Assembly (NCBI RefSeq): GCF_003583935.1
Contig: NZ_QYRN01000014.1
Span: forward strand, 1 to 60,245
Origin: Aureimonas flava
GTDB lineage: Bacteria > Pseudomonadota > Alphaproteobacteria > Rhizobiales > Rhizobiaceae
Length of the DNA stretch: 60,245 bases
Reading direction: 5' to 3'
Positions within the stretch are counted from its first letter, which is position 1. Each line of letters begins with the position of its first letter. The notes below the pieces were generated by a model. That model worked only from the letters and a program-made list of their open reading frames with translations. It did not search any database and was not told the DNA's origin. This document shows, piece after piece, positions 34,945 to 44,459 of this stretch. Position numbers and translations under genes: made by a program.

Positions 34945-36480
34945 ATGAGCTCACCGCTGTCGTTCTTCTTCCGCCGTGACGGCCAGCGGCCGAGCGAGGG
35001 CACCGTGGAGCGGACGGATTTCGGAAAGGTGATCGAGCCCGCGCCGCCGCGCGCTCCGGTCGCGCCCCCGGTGACGTCCCATCCGGGCTTCGTGCCGCCG
35101 CTGGACAATATCGGCCAGCGCAACGAGCTCCTGAAGGTGCGCATCGGCGAGATGGCCGAGCGCCTCGGCGACCTGCGCACCCTGACCGACGACTTCTCGC
35201 AGCTCATCGGCCCGATCGAGACCATTGCCGAGGAGTTGCCGCGCTCCAAGGCGCGCATCCTGGAGCTCGAGGCGTTGCTGCAGCAGGAGATGGAGAGCGG
35301 GCAGGCGCTGCGCCGCGAGGTGGATTCGCTGCTCGGACGCTATTCCACCGCCTCCAGCGAACTGTCCACGGCGGTGGCGCGGGCGACGCGCCTCGAGAAC
35401 ACGATGCGCGAGCAGGAAACCGCCTTCGACGAGCAGCGCCTGACGCTGCGCGAGAAGACCACCCATGCCAACGCCCTGGAGCGCCAGCTCCTGGCGGAGG
35501 TGGAGCAGAACCAGTCGCTGGCGCTGGAGGTGAAGACCCTTCGGGCCGAGGCGCAGGTCTCCGACCAGGCGCTGGCGGACGCCGAGCGGATGCTGGGCGA
35601 GGTGTCCGAGCGCCGGCAGATCCTGGAACAGGAGAACCGCCGCTTCCAGAACCTTGCCGGCGAGCAGGCCGCCGAGCTCGTGTCGTCGGGCACGCGGATC
35701 GACGAGCTCGAAGCCCAGGGCGAGGCGCATCTGCAGACGATCGCGCTTCAGGAAACCCAGATCGCCGCCGAGCAGGCCGGGCGCCAGCGGGCGGTGGCCC
35801 AGCTCGAGGCCGAGCTCTCGGCCATGAAGACCGAACGCTCCAGCGCGTCGATGAAGATCGAGGCGCTGTCGGCGCGGCTGATGGCGACGGACCAGATCCT
35901 CGCCCAGGTGCGTGGCCAGCTTCGCGAGCGCGAGGAGGCCATGCGCGCGGCGGAGCGGGCCAACAAGGAGGCGATCGCCGAGCGCACCACGTTCGACCGC
36001 CGCCTGGAGGCCAGCAAGACCGAGGCCGGCCGCCTTATGGCCCATCTCCAGGACGCCCAGAAGGGGCGCACGGAACTGGAGGCGCGCGCCGACATGCTGG
36101 TCAAGGCGCTGGCCGCCAAGGACGCGGCGCTGGAGGGCGTCACCACGCGCGCCAACAATCTGTCCGACCGCGTGGAGGCGCTCACCCTGCGCTTCGAGCA
36201 GGAGCGCCAGACGCTGGAATCGGCCAACCGCCGCCTGATCGAGGAACTGCAGAACGAGAAGGCCGAGCGGACCCTGGCCCAGGGCGCGCTCGACATCGCC
36301 CGCGAGAACCGCTCGGCGCTCCAGCGCCAGAACGAGACGCTGAAGCGCGCGACCCGCTCACGCGGCGGCGAGAGCGGGTTTTCGGTCGAAGGCGGCGCGG
36401 AAGGGCACGGCGGCACGGCGCCGGGCGGCGAGTCCAGCTCCAACGTGCGCCCGTTCATGATGCCCGAAAAGGGCGACTGA
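34945..36480 (+). CDS. Large coiled-coil protein of unknown function
   Basis: A 511-residue protein. The N-terminus (MSSPLSFFFRRDGQRPSEGT) and a Pro-rich linker to about residue 50 are followed by about 410 residues of nearly unbroken heptad-rich coiled coil, from NELLKVRIGEMAERLGDLRT to REERS-free stretches ending near QNETLKRATRSR. A Gly/Ser-rich tail ends in RPFMMPEKGD. No catalytic domain, signal peptide or membrane helix is seen. Such proteins are sometimes labelled chromosome partitioning or crescentin-like, but no Walker motif is present and the filament role is unproven. First of three coiled-coil genes; the ATG at 34945 has AAGGAG upstream. Function unknown; a cytoskeletal or polar scaffold role is a guess. 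Confidence 0.85.
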   Translation: MSSPLSFFFRRDGQRPSEGTVERTDFGKVIEPAPPRAPVAPPVTSHPGFVPPLDNIGQRNELLKVRIGEMAERLGDLRTLTDDFSQLIGPIETIAEELPRSKARILELEALLQQEMESGQALRREVDSLLGRYSTASSELSTAVARATRLENTMREQETAFDEQRLTLREKTTHANALERQLLAEVEQNQSLALEVKTLRAEAQVSDQALADAERMLGEVSERRQILEQENRRFQNLAGEQAAELVSSGTRIDELEAQGEAHLQTIALQETQIAAEQAGRQRAVAQLEAELSAMKTERSSASMKIEALSARLMATDQILAQVRGQLREREEAMRAAERANKEAIAERTTFDRRLEASKTEAGRLMAHLQDAQKGRTELEARADMLVKALAAKDAALEGVTTRANNLSDRVEALTLRFEQERQTLESANRRLIEELQNEKAERTLAQGALDIARENRSALQRQNETLKRATRSRGGESGFSVEGGAEGHGGTAPGGESSSNVRPFMMPEKGD

Positions 36481-36643
36481 GCGCTGGGGACGGCCGGCTC
36501 GGCGGGCATGGCGCCGGGCACCCCGTCGGAGGCGCGCAACAGGAAATGCCCCGCAACCTATTGAACGGAAGCAGGGAAATGTCCGAAGGTCGGGATGGAG
36601 GCCCTCGGAGGCGATACGCGAGCGGCGGCAAAGGATCGGCAAG

Positions 36644-37117
36644 ATGGCGAATGGTGCGAGCGAGGAGATCGGCGTGGGCCTCCGGCAGAGCGTGACGGAG
36701 CATTCCGGCATCGGGCGGGGCGACAGCGGTTTCGTGCTGGTCTCGACCAACGACAGGTCGGGCGCCGCGCGCGACTGGTCGGCGGCGCTGGACCTGGTGC
36801 GCGAGGCCAGCGAGGCGATCCGCATCCGCGACGAGCGCGCCACCGAGATGGAGATCGAGCACCGGCTCGACGCCGAGCGGGCGAGCGAGGAGATCCGCTC
36901 GCTGCAGGAACAGCTCGACGAGGCCGAGGTGCGCCTGGCCGAGACGGAAGCGCGCGTGCGCCTGGCCGAGGGCCGCGCCGCCGAGGCCGAGGCCTGGCTC
37001 GCCAAGATGCACGACGCGATCGTCGGCAGCTTCGGCCAGGTGCTGAGCGGCGACGACAGCGCCGAGGCCGAGCTTCGCGCGGCGCTCGCCAGCGGGCGCC
37101 TCGGGGACGACGAATGA
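36644..37117 (+). CDS. Small coiled-coil protein of unknown function, paralogue of the next gene
   Basis: A 157-residue acidic protein. After a polar N-terminus comes RDWSAALDLVREASEAIRIR, then a coiled coil of about 80 residues, ending in EAEAWLAKMHDAIVGSF and an acidic tail. The following gene shows the same order: DW, a hydrophobic LV segment with IR, a coiled coil, then EAYLRRVHELL. The two therefore look like diverged duplicates. The ATG at 36644 follows AAGGA. Its stop overlaps the next start as ATGA. No enzymatic domain is visible. Confidence 0.8.
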   Translation: MANGASEEIGVGLRQSVTEHSGIGRGDSGFVLVSTNDRSGAARDWSAALDLVREASEAIRIRDERATEMEIEHRLDAERASEEIRSLQEQLDEAEVRLAETEARVRLAEGRAAEAEAWLAKMHDAIVGSFGQVLSGDDSAEAELRAALASGRLGDDE

Positions 37118-37677
37118 GCGCCGTCCGAGAAACCACCTCCTTTCCCGAGGTCGAGACCATGGCGCAGACCGATCCGGGACGCGTGGCCGAGGTCACGAGC
37201 CTTTTCTCCGCGCCCGAGACGGGCGAGGCCGAGCCGATCCGGTCGGAGCTGGCGCCGGCCGAGCCGGCGGTGCCCGCCAAGGCGATCGCCCTGGCGGTGG
37301 GCCAGCTCACCATCGAGCCCTCGCCGACCGACTGGACGCGCACGCTGACCCTGGTGGAGCGCACGGCCGCGACGATCCGGGCCTACGAGAAGCGCTTCGT
37401 GCAGCTCGATAAGCAGTCCAAGGCGCTGGCCGACCGCGCGGCCGAGGACCAGCACCGGCTGCAGACCCATATCCACTCGCTGGAGGAGCGGCTGCGCCAG
37501 GCCGAGGAGCGGGTGATCGCGGCCGAGACCGCGCTGCGCGACGCCGAATACCACGAGTGGGAAGCCGACATGCGCTCCAAGCGCGCCGAACAGCGCGCGG
37601 GCGAGGCCGAGGCCAAGTGCCGGCAGACCGAGGCCTATCTGCGCCGCGTCCACGAGCTCCTCGCCGGCGTGACCTGA
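37114..37677 (+). CDS. Coiled-coil protein of unknown function, third gene of the coiled-coil operon
   Basis: A 187-residue protein. A disordered N-terminal 65 residues precede TDWTRTLTLVERTAATIRAY, a coiled coil from about residue 90 to 170 (RAAEDQHRLQTHIHSLEERL onward), and a C-terminal QTEAYLRRVHELLAG helix. It is translationally coupled to the preceding gene by a 4-bp ATGA overlap and shares its architecture. Coupled paralogues with matching coils often form a hetero-oligomer; partnering with each other and with the 511-residue protein is an inference. Confidence 0.8.
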   Translation: MSAVRETTSFPEVETMAQTDPGRVAEVTSLFSAPETGEAEPIRSELAPAEPAVPAKAIALAVGQLTIEPSPTDWTRTLTLVERTAATIRAYEKRFVQLDKQSKALADRAAEDQHRLQTHIHSLEERLRQAEERVIAAETALRDAEYHEWEADMRSKRAEQRAGEAEAKCRQTEAYLRRVHELLAGVT

Positions 37678-37791
37678 CCGATCCGGCGCGGCGGAACCTG
37701 CCGCCTCGTCACCGGCGATCCGGTCTCCCGGCGGTAGGATGCCTGCGAAAGCGGCTAGCCCTCGAACCGATCCGGCTCGATCGACCCAGGC

Positions 37792-40455
37792 TCAGGCCGG
37801 CTCCACGAACCCGTCGAGCACGCGCTTCTGGCCGGCGCGGTCGAAATCCACGGTCAGCTTGTTGCCCTCCACCACGGCCACCGTGCCCGTGCCGAACTTG
37901 ATGTGGAACACGCGGTCGCCGGCCGAGAACCGGCTCGGCTCGTCGGCCACCGATTTCGCCACCAGCGTGCCCTCGATCTCCCGCGGGCCCCCGGCGCGCG
38001 CCGAGGAATAGAGCCCGCCGCCCTTGCGCGGCGGCTGGTTGGCCCCGCGCGAGCGGTTGTCCGAGAAGGGATCGCTCAGGCGACCGGCGAAGCCGGCGCG
38101 ATCGGGCCCCGCCCTCGCCGCCGCGTCCGGGCGGCCCGAGCCGCCGGCCGCGCCGTCGCGCGCGATGTACTTGTCGGCCGTGGCGGATGCGCGCGAGCGC
38201 GCGTCCGAGCCGGACACGCCGCCCTCGCCGTATTCGATCGCCCGGCCGCGCCCGCCCGCATAGCCGCCCGAGCCCCCCGCCGCCTGCGCGCGGCGCCAGC
38301 CCGGCGTGCCGTAGGAGGAGGTCGAGAACGCGTTGCCGTCCCAGCGCGAGGCACCGTAGCCGCCCATGCCGCCGGCGCCGTAGCCGCCGTAGGAGGTGGA
38401 AGGCTCCAGGACGTCGACATGGTCCTCGGGCAGCTCGTCCAGGAAGCGCGAGGGAATGGTGGACTGCCACATGCCGTGGATGCGCCGGTTCGAGACGAAC
38501 CAGATCTTGACCCGCCGCTTGCCGCGCGTGATCCCGACATAGGCGAGGCGGCGCTCCTCCTCCAGCCCGGAGCGGCCGCCCTCGTCCAGCGATCGCTGAT
38601 GCGGGAAGAGGCCTTCCTCCCACCCCGGCAGGAACACGGTCTCGAACTCCAGCCCCTTGGCCGAGTGGAGCGTCATGATGGAGACGGCGTCGGTCTCCGC
38701 GTTCTGCTCGGTGTCCATCACGAGCGCGATGTGCTCCAGAAAGCCCGGCAGGCTCTCGTAGTCGTCCATGGAGCGGATCAGCTCCTTGAGGTTCTCGAGC
38801 CGCCCCGGCGCCTCGGCCGAGCGGTCGGCCTGCCACATCTCGGTGTAGCCGGATTCGTCGAGGATCATCTCGCCGAGATCGGTGTGGCGCATGGTCGACA
38901 GGAGGCCCGACCAGCGTTCGAAGTTGCGCACCACCTCGGCGAGCGCGGCGCGCGGGCGCGCCTTCAGCTCGTCGCCCCCGACGAGGTCGGCGGCCGCCGC
39001 CAGGAGCGGCAGGCCCTTGGCGCGGGCGTAGTCGTGCAGGAGGCGGATCGCGGCATCGCCGAGCCCCCGCTTCGGCGTGTTGACGATGCGCTCGAAGGCG
39101 AGATCGTCGGCCGGCTGGCAGACGCAGCGGAAATAGGCGAGCGCGTCGCGGATCTCCTGCCGCTCGTAGAAGCGCGGCCCGCCGATCACGCGATAGTTCA
39201 GGCCGAGCGTGACGAACCGGTCCTCGAACTCGCGCATCTGGAACGAGGCGCGCACCAGGATCGCCATGTCGTTGAGCTTGGCGCCCTTGCGCTGGAGCTG
39301 CTCGATCTCCTCGCCGATGGCGCGGGCCTCCTCCTCCGAGTCCCAGCCCGCCGACACGGTCACCTTCTCGTGCTCGGGATCGTGGAGGTCGGTGTAGAGC
39401 GTCTTGCCGAGACGGTCCTGGTTCACCGAGATCAGCCCGGCCGCCGCGCCCAGGATATGGGCGGTGGAGCGGTAGTTGCGCTCCAGCCGGATCACCGTGG
39501 CGCCCGGAAAGTCGCGCTCGAAGCGCAGGATGTTGTCCACCTCCGCGCCGCGCCAGCCGTAGATCGACTGGTCGTCGTCGCCCACGCAGCACACGTTGAC
39601 TCCCTCCTGGCCGTTCTGCGCGCGCTCGGGCGAATGCTGGGCGAGAAGGCGCAGCCAGAGGTACTGGGCGACGTTGGTGTCCTGGTACTCGTCCACCAGG
39701 ATGTAGCGGAAGCGGCGATGATAGTCGGCCAGCACGTCCGGGTGGTCGCGGAAGATCGCGATCGGGTGCATCAGGAGGTCGCCGAAGTCGGCGGCGTTGA
39801 GGCTGACGAGACGATCCTGGTAGGCGCGATACAGGGTGCGCCCCCGACCCTCGGCGAAGGCGCGCGCGTCGCCTTCGGGGATCTTGTCCGGTGTCAGGCC
39901 CTTGTTCTTCCAGCCGTCCATCAGGTTGGCGAAGGTGCGGGCGGGCCAGCGCTTGTCGTCGAGGTTCTCGGCCTGGATCAACTGCTTGATGAGGCGGATC
40001 TGGTCGTCCGTGTCGAGGATGGTGAAGTTCGACTTGAGCCCGACCAGTTCGGCATGGCGGCGCAGGATCTTCACGCCGATGGAGTGGAACGTGCCGAGCC
40101 AGGGCATGCCCTCGACCTCTCCGCCCACCAGATGGCCGATGCGCGTCTTCATCTCGCGCGCGGCCTTGTTGGTGAAGGTGACCGCCAGGATCTGCGAGGG
40201 AAAGGCGCGGCGCGTCGCCAGGATATGGGCGATCCGGGTGGTGAGCACCCGCGTCTTGCCCGTTCCCGCGCCCGCCAGCACCAGGACCGGCCCTTCCGTG
40301 GTCTCCACCGCGGCGCGCTGCTCGGGGTTGAGCCCGGCGAGATAGTCGGCGGCGGGCGGGGCGACGGGGCCCCCGCGCGCGGCCAGTGCGCGCGCGGCGA
40401 TGCCGCCCTGCGGCCGGCCCGCGGGGGCGGCGTTCTGGTCTCGGGTCTCGTCCAT
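37792..40455 (-). CDS. uvrD: UvrD/PcrA family 3'-5' DNA helicase
   Basis: An 887-residue superfamily 1A helicase. Walker A AGAGTGKT is at residues 61-68, motif Ia AVTFTNKAAREM follows, Walker B is LVDEYQDTN near residue 250, motif III is DDQSIYGWRGAE, motif IV RLERNYRST, and motif V/VI regions are MTLHSAKGLEFE and VGITRGKRR. A Gly/Ser/Arg-rich linker leads to a C-terminal Tudor-like domain (GDRVFHIKFGTGTVAVVEGN) that in PcrA/UvrD binds RNA polymerase. Roles: nucleotide excision and mismatch repair and clearing of stalled polymerase. A LexA-type box lies 27-41 bp upstream, so it should be SOS-induced. The ATG at 40455 has AGAGG. Confidence 0.97.
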   Translation of the reverse strand: MDETRDQNAAPAGRPQGGIAARALAARGGPVAPPAADYLAGLNPEQRAAVETTEGPVLVLAGAGTGKTRVLTTRIAHILATRRAFPSQILAVTFTNKAAREMKTRIGHLVGGEVEGMPWLGTFHSIGVKILRRHAELVGLKSNFTILDTDDQIRLIKQLIQAENLDDKRWPARTFANLMDGWKNKGLTPDKIPEGDARAFAEGRGRTLYRAYQDRLVSLNAADFGDLLMHPIAIFRDHPDVLADYHRRFRYILVDEYQDTNVAQYLWLRLLAQHSPERAQNGQEGVNVCCVGDDDQSIYGWRGAEVDNILRFERDFPGATVIRLERNYRSTAHILGAAAGLISVNQDRLGKTLYTDLHDPEHEKVTVSAGWDSEEEARAIGEEIEQLQRKGAKLNDMAILVRASFQMREFEDRFVTLGLNYRVIGGPRFYERQEIRDALAYFRCVCQPADDLAFERIVNTPKRGLGDAAIRLLHDYARAKGLPLLAAAADLVGGDELKARPRAALAEVVRNFERWSGLLSTMRHTDLGEMILDESGYTEMWQADRSAEAPGRLENLKELIRSMDDYESLPGFLEHIALVMDTEQNAETDAVSIMTLHSAKGLEFETVFLPGWEEGLFPHQRSLDEGGRSGLEEERRLAYVGITRGKRRVKIWFVSNRRIHGMWQSTIPSRFLDELPEDHVDVLEPSTSYGGYGAGGMGGYGASRWDGNAFSTSSYGTPGWRRAQAAGGSGGYAGGRGRAIEYGEGGVSGSDARSRASATADKYIARDGAAGGSGRPDAAARAGPDRAGFAGRLSDPFSDNRSRGANQPPRKGGGLYSSARAGGPREIEGTLVAKSVADEPSRFSAGDRVFHIKFGTGTVAVVEGNKLTVDFDRAGQKRVLDGFVEPA

Positions 40456-40481
40456 CGCCTCTACTTAATCGATTCCGCGCG

Positions 40482-40496
40482 GAACACTAGGGGAAC
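40482..40496. promoter_or_regulatory. LexA (SOS) box of uvrD
   Basis: GAAC-N7-GAAC on the plus strand reads GTTC-N7-GTTC on the minus strand, the alphaproteobacterial LexA site. It lies 27-41 bp upstream of the uvrD start codon, within its expected promoter, and 136 bp from the divergent AsmA gene. Direct-repeat form and spacing match the consensus exactly. Confidence 0.75.
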
Positions 40497-40631
40497 ACCC
40501 CAAGCGGTCGCCGGCCGGCTTTCGCCCTCGCTGTGGCCTCCGCCGCCTTGCCCTCCTCGGGTCTTATGCCGCAAGAAAAGACAGGCGCTCCGGGCGGAGC
40601 GGAACGGCGGGCCGGAAGGGAGGCAGGACGC

Positions 40632-43600
40632 ATGAAGCTCTTCATCGCACTGGGCGGCCTCCTGGTGCTGGCGCTCCTTGCGCTTCTGGTGGGGCCGGCC
40701 TTCGTGGACTGGACGAGCTACCGCGCCAGCTTCGAGGCGGAGGCCTCGCGCATCCTCGGCCAGCGGGTGGAGGTGCGCGGCATCGCCTCGGCGCGCCTCC
40801 TGCCGTTTCCCTCCCTGTCGTTCACCGACGTGGTGGTGGGCGACGATCCGGCCGATCCGGTGCTCACGGTGCGCGCCTTCCGCATGGATGCCGAACTCGC
40901 CCCCTACCTGTCGGGCGAGATCCGCATCTTCGACATGCGCCTCGACGGCCCGGCGCTCAGCATCCCTGTGGAGGCCGACGGCGCGATCCGCTGGCCGGTG
41001 GGCGCGCGTGCCGCCCCGCCCGGCGAGACGGTGGTTCTGGAGCGTATCGAGGTGGCGGACGGCTCGGCCGTCCTGGCGGACAGGCGCTCGGCGCGGCGCA
41101 TCGCGCTGTCGCGCATCCACGGCACGCTCTCGGCCCAGTCGCTGCGGGGGCCCTTCGCGGGGACCGCGACGCTGCTGCTCGACGGCGAGCCGCTCGCCGC
41201 CTCCTTCTCCACCGGCACCGGGGCGGGCGACGGCCATCTGCCCGTGCGCCTGACGCTGGATTCGCAGCGCCTCGACGCGCGCGCCACCTTCGACGCGGTG
41301 GCGTCCGACCAGCCCGGCGAGCCCCTGGCGGAGGGCACGCTGACCCTTGCGAGCCCGATCGATCCGGCGGCCGAGCGACCGGCCGAGGCCGCGCCGCGCC
41401 TGCTGCCGCCGACGCGCCTCGTCACCCGCCTCGCCCTGACGCCGACCTCCTTGCGCGCGTCGGACCTGCGCGCCGAGGTCGGCGACCCGCAGCAGCCCTA
41501 TGTCGCGACCGGTTCGGCGCTGGTCGACCTCGGCTCGATTCCGCGGTTCGACCTGCAGCTGGATGGTCAGGCGATCGACGTCGACCGCCTGGCTCCGCCC
41601 GCGGTCGAGGCCGGTCAGTCGCCGGGCCTTGCCGCCCGCGTCGAGGCGCTGCGCGCCGCGCTGGAACGGCTGCCGACGCCCGGCATGCCGGGGCGCGTGC
41701 GCCTCGCCCTGCCGCTCGTCACCGTGGGCGACACGACGATCCGCGACGTCGCGCTGGCCGGCTCGCCCGCCAGCGACGGTTGGTCGCTCCAGTCCTTCTC
41801 GGCCGAGCTGCCCGGCCGAACGCGGATCGAGGCCTCGGGCGTGCTGCGCACCGACGACGAGCCGGGCTTCCGGGGCAACCTCCTGCTGGCGGCGCGCCAG
41901 CCGGCCGCGTTTCTCGGCTGGGCGGCCGGCGCGAGCGACCCCGCGCTGGTGCGGCTCCAGCGCGCCGGCTTCTCGGCCGAGGTGGCGCTGTCGCCCACCG
42001 ACCAACGCTTCGACGGGCTGGAGGTCGACCTCGACGGGCGCACCCTCCGGGGCTCGATCCGGCGCGCCGTGCGACCGGAAGGCAGCAGCACCGCGATCGA
42101 CCTCGGCGGCGAGGCGATCGATCTCGAGCCCGTCGCCGCCCTGGCGCGGCTTCTCGCGCTCCGCGACGGAGCGCCGCGCCCCGGCGAGCGCTTCGAGGTG
42201 CAGTTCTCGGCGGCGCCGGCGCGCTTCGGCGACTTCCAGGCCGCCGGACTGGAGGCCGACCTGTCGCTCGATCGCGGGCTGATGGACATCGCCAGCCTCG
42301 ACGCGCGGGACTTCGCCGGCGCCGACCTCCATGCCGAGGGGACGCTGGCGGATCCGTTCGGCACGCCCCGGCCCGATCTCAGCCTCGATATCGCGGCCGG
42401 CGATCCGGCCCGTGTGGCGGAGTTCCTGCGCCGTCGCCTGCCGGGCAGCCCGCTGGCCGACGTGATCGCGCGGCGCGCGCCCACGCTCGGCCCGCTGGCG
42501 TTGAGCGGCACGGCGACATCGCAGGGCGCCGGCCGGACAGACCTTGCGGTCGCCCTCGCAGGCACGGCCGCGGGCACGGACGTGACGCTTCGCCTCGCCC
42601 TGGAGAACGGCCTCGGCGCCACGGAGCGCAACGGACGCTTCGGGCTGGACCTCGCGCTCGCCCAGCAGGACGCCGCGGTGCTTCTGGCGCAGGCCGGCCT
42701 TCCCGTGCTGCCGATCGGCGATGCCGTGCCGCTCGACGCCGCGCTGACCGCGTCCGGCGCGCCGGGCCAGCCGGCGGAGGTGTCGCTGCGCCTGCGCTCG
42801 CGCGGCACGGAGCTGTCGGCGGACGGCTCGGCGACGCTCGGCGCCGACGGCCTCAAGGCGGCGGGGCTCGCCCTGCGCCTCGGCAGCGACGATCTCGCGC
42901 CCTGGCTCACGCGGCTGGCCCTCGCCTACGGCCAGCCGCTCGCGGGGCTCCCGGTCTCCGGCGCGGCGCGTCTGTCGTGGACGGACGGAAGCTGGACGCT
43001 GGACGGGCTGTCCGGCACGCTCGGCGACACGCGTCTGTCCGGTGCCCTGACCGCGCCCGCCGGCGAGCCGGTGTCCGGGCGACTGGCGCTGTCCTCGCTC
43101 TCCCTCGACTGGCTCGGCACGGTGGTTGCGGGCGCCGATGCGGCCGGCGCGATCGGGACGGGCGGCGCGACGCCGACGCCCTTCGCCGCGCCGCTCCTTC
43201 CCGGACGCGCGTTCCGCCTCGCGCTGGCCGCCGAGCGGGCGACGGGTCTCGGCTTGGATCTCTCCGGGCTCGCGACGGAGATCGCCGGCGACGGCGGCCG
43301 GCTCGCGGTCTCCGGCCTGTCCGCCGCCACGGCCTCGGGCGGTCGGCTGGCGGGAGGCGGCGAAGTGCGCAACGCCGCCGGCATCCTGTCGGCGAGCCTC
43401 GACATGAGCCTTCGCGGGCAGCCGGTCGCGACCGACGGCGCTCTGTTCTCCGGCCGGCTCGACATGGCCGGAACGCTTGCGGGCGGCGGCGAGACCTGGC
43501 CGGCGCTCCTGTCGTCGCTGAACGGGCGGGGGCGGCTCGCGATCGCGGACGCGGTGCTGCGCGACGTGCGGCCGGACCTTCTCGCGCCCGTTCTCGAAGC

Positions 43601-44402
43601 CGCCGGGACGGACGGTTTCGAGACCGGGATCCCCGCCGTGTCGGCGCTGGTGGAGCGCCTCTCTGCAGGCGCGCGGGCGCCGCTCGGCACGCTCGCGGCG
43701 GACTGGACGCTGGGTGCGGGCACGCTGCGCACCGGACCGCTGCGCCACGACTTCGCCGACGCGGCGCTGGAAGGGGAGGCGGCGTTCGACATGCGGTCCG
43801 GCCAGGTGGAGGCCGAACTTGCGCTTCGCCTCGCGCCTCCGGCCGACGAGGCGGTGGAGGACGCGCCGCCCGCCGTGTCCTACCGGATCGCCGGGCCGTG
43901 GACGGCGCCCGTGCTCCAGACCGCGGTGCAGCCGCTCGCGACCTATCTGTCGGCGCTCAGCGCCCGGCGCGAGGAGGAGCGGATCGAGGCGATCGAGGAC
44001 GACCTGCGCGAAACGGTGCGGCTGCGCCGCGAGGCGCGCCTGTATCGCGAGCGCGAACGGTTGCGCGAGCAGTTTCGGCAGGAGCGGGAGACGCGCGAGG
44101 CGCAAGCGCGCGAGGAAGCGGCGCGCGCAGAGGCGGAGCGGCAGGCGCGCGAGCGCGCGGAGGCCGAACGGCGAGAGGCGGAAGCGCGGCAGGCACGCGA
44201 GGCGGAGGCCGCGCGGGAAACCGCCGCGCGAGAGGCCGCCGCAAGGGCCGCCGCCGCGCAGGCCGAGGCGGCCGCACGCACCGCGCCCGCGCAACGCCCG
44301 CCGCCTTCCGATTTCGAGTTGCAGCCGCTTCCCCCGCCGGGCGCCCCGCCGGCCTCCGGCTTCGGCGGCCTTCCCGGCGTCAGCGATCCCAACCGGCTCT
44401 GA
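40632..44402 (+). CDS. AsmA family protein, inner-membrane anchored, with charged C-terminal coil
   Basis: A 1256-residue protein. One N-terminal membrane helix (LFIALGGLLVLALLALLVGP) leads into the AsmA N-domain (FVDWTSYRASFEAEASRILG, VEVRGIASARLLPFPSLSFT), a long beta-rich periplasmic region built of repeated strands, and an AsmA-type C-domain around residues 900-1050. AsmA-family proteins bridge the periplasm and are thought to carry phospholipids to the outer membrane. Unusually, residues about 1112-1216 form an Arg/Glu/Ala-rich continuous helix, followed by a proline-rich tail. The ATG at 40632 follows GGAGG. Divergent from uvrD. A very long antisense frame across it is a GC artefact. 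Confidence 0.9.
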   Translation: MKLFIALGGLLVLALLALLVGPAFVDWTSYRASFEAEASRILGQRVEVRGIASARLLPFPSLSFTDVVVGDDPADPVLTVRAFRMDAELAPYLSGEIRIFDMRLDGPALSIPVEADGAIRWPVGARAAPPGETVVLERIEVADGSAVLADRRSARRIALSRIHGTLSAQSLRGPFAGTATLLLDGEPLAASFSTGTGAGDGHLPVRLTLDSQRLDARATFDAVASDQPGEPLAEGTLTLASPIDPAAERPAEAAPRLLPPTRLVTRLALTPTSLRASDLRAEVGDPQQPYVATGSALVDLGSIPRFDLQLDGQAIDVDRLAPPAVEAGQSPGLAARVEALRAALERLPTPGMPGRVRLALPLVTVGDTTIRDVALAGSPASDGWSLQSFSAELPGRTRIEASGVLRTDDEPGFRGNLLLAARQPAAFLGWAAGASDPALVRLQRAGFSAEVALSPTDQRFDGLEVDLDGRTLRGSIRRAVRPEGSSTAIDLGGEAIDLEPVAALARLLALRDGAPRPGERFEVQFSAAPARFGDFQAAGLEADLSLDRGLMDIASLDARDFAGADLHAEGTLADPFGTPRPDLSLDIAAGDPARVAEFLRRRLPGSPLADVIARRAPTLGPLALSGTATSQGAGRTDLAVALAGTAAGTDVTLRLALENGLGATERNGRFGLDLALAQQDAAVLLAQAGLPVLPIGDAVPLDAALTASGAPGQPAEVSLRLRSRGTELSADGSATLGADGLKAAGLALRLGSDDLAPWLTRLALAYGQPLAGLPVSGAARLSWTDGSWTLDGLSGTLGDTRLSGALTAPAGEPVSGRLALSSLSLDWLGTVVAGADAAGAIGTGGATPTPFAAPLLPGRAFRLALAAERATGLGLDLSGLATEIAGDGGRLAVSGLSAATASGGRLAGGGEVRNAAGILSASLDMSLRGQPVATDGALFSGRLDMAGTLAGGGETWPALLSSLNGRGRLAIADAVLRDVRPDLLAPVLEAAGTDGFETGIPAVSALVERLSAGARAPLGTLAADWTLGAGTLRTGPLRHDFADAALEGEAAFDMRSGQVEAELALRLAPPADEAVEDAPPAVSYRIAGPWTAPVLQTAVQPLATYLSALSARREEERIEAIEDDLRETVRLRREARLYRERERLREQFRQERETREAQAREEAARAEAERQARERAEAERREAEARQAREAEAARETAAREAAARAAAAQAEAAARTAPAQRPPPSDFELQPLPPPGAPPASGFGGLPGVSDPNRL

Positions 44403-44459
44403 GCGGAAGCGGCAGCCGCGCAGGGATGCACGGCGCGCAAGGCGGGTGCGCGGGGTCCG

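Noticed and set aside
40461-44294. A 1277-codon open frame antisense to the AsmA gene
   Set aside because: Its translation is dominated by Arg, Gly, Ala and Pro without any domain pattern. The plus-strand frame has a clear AsmA architecture and ribosome binding site. Long antisense frames are expected at this GC content.
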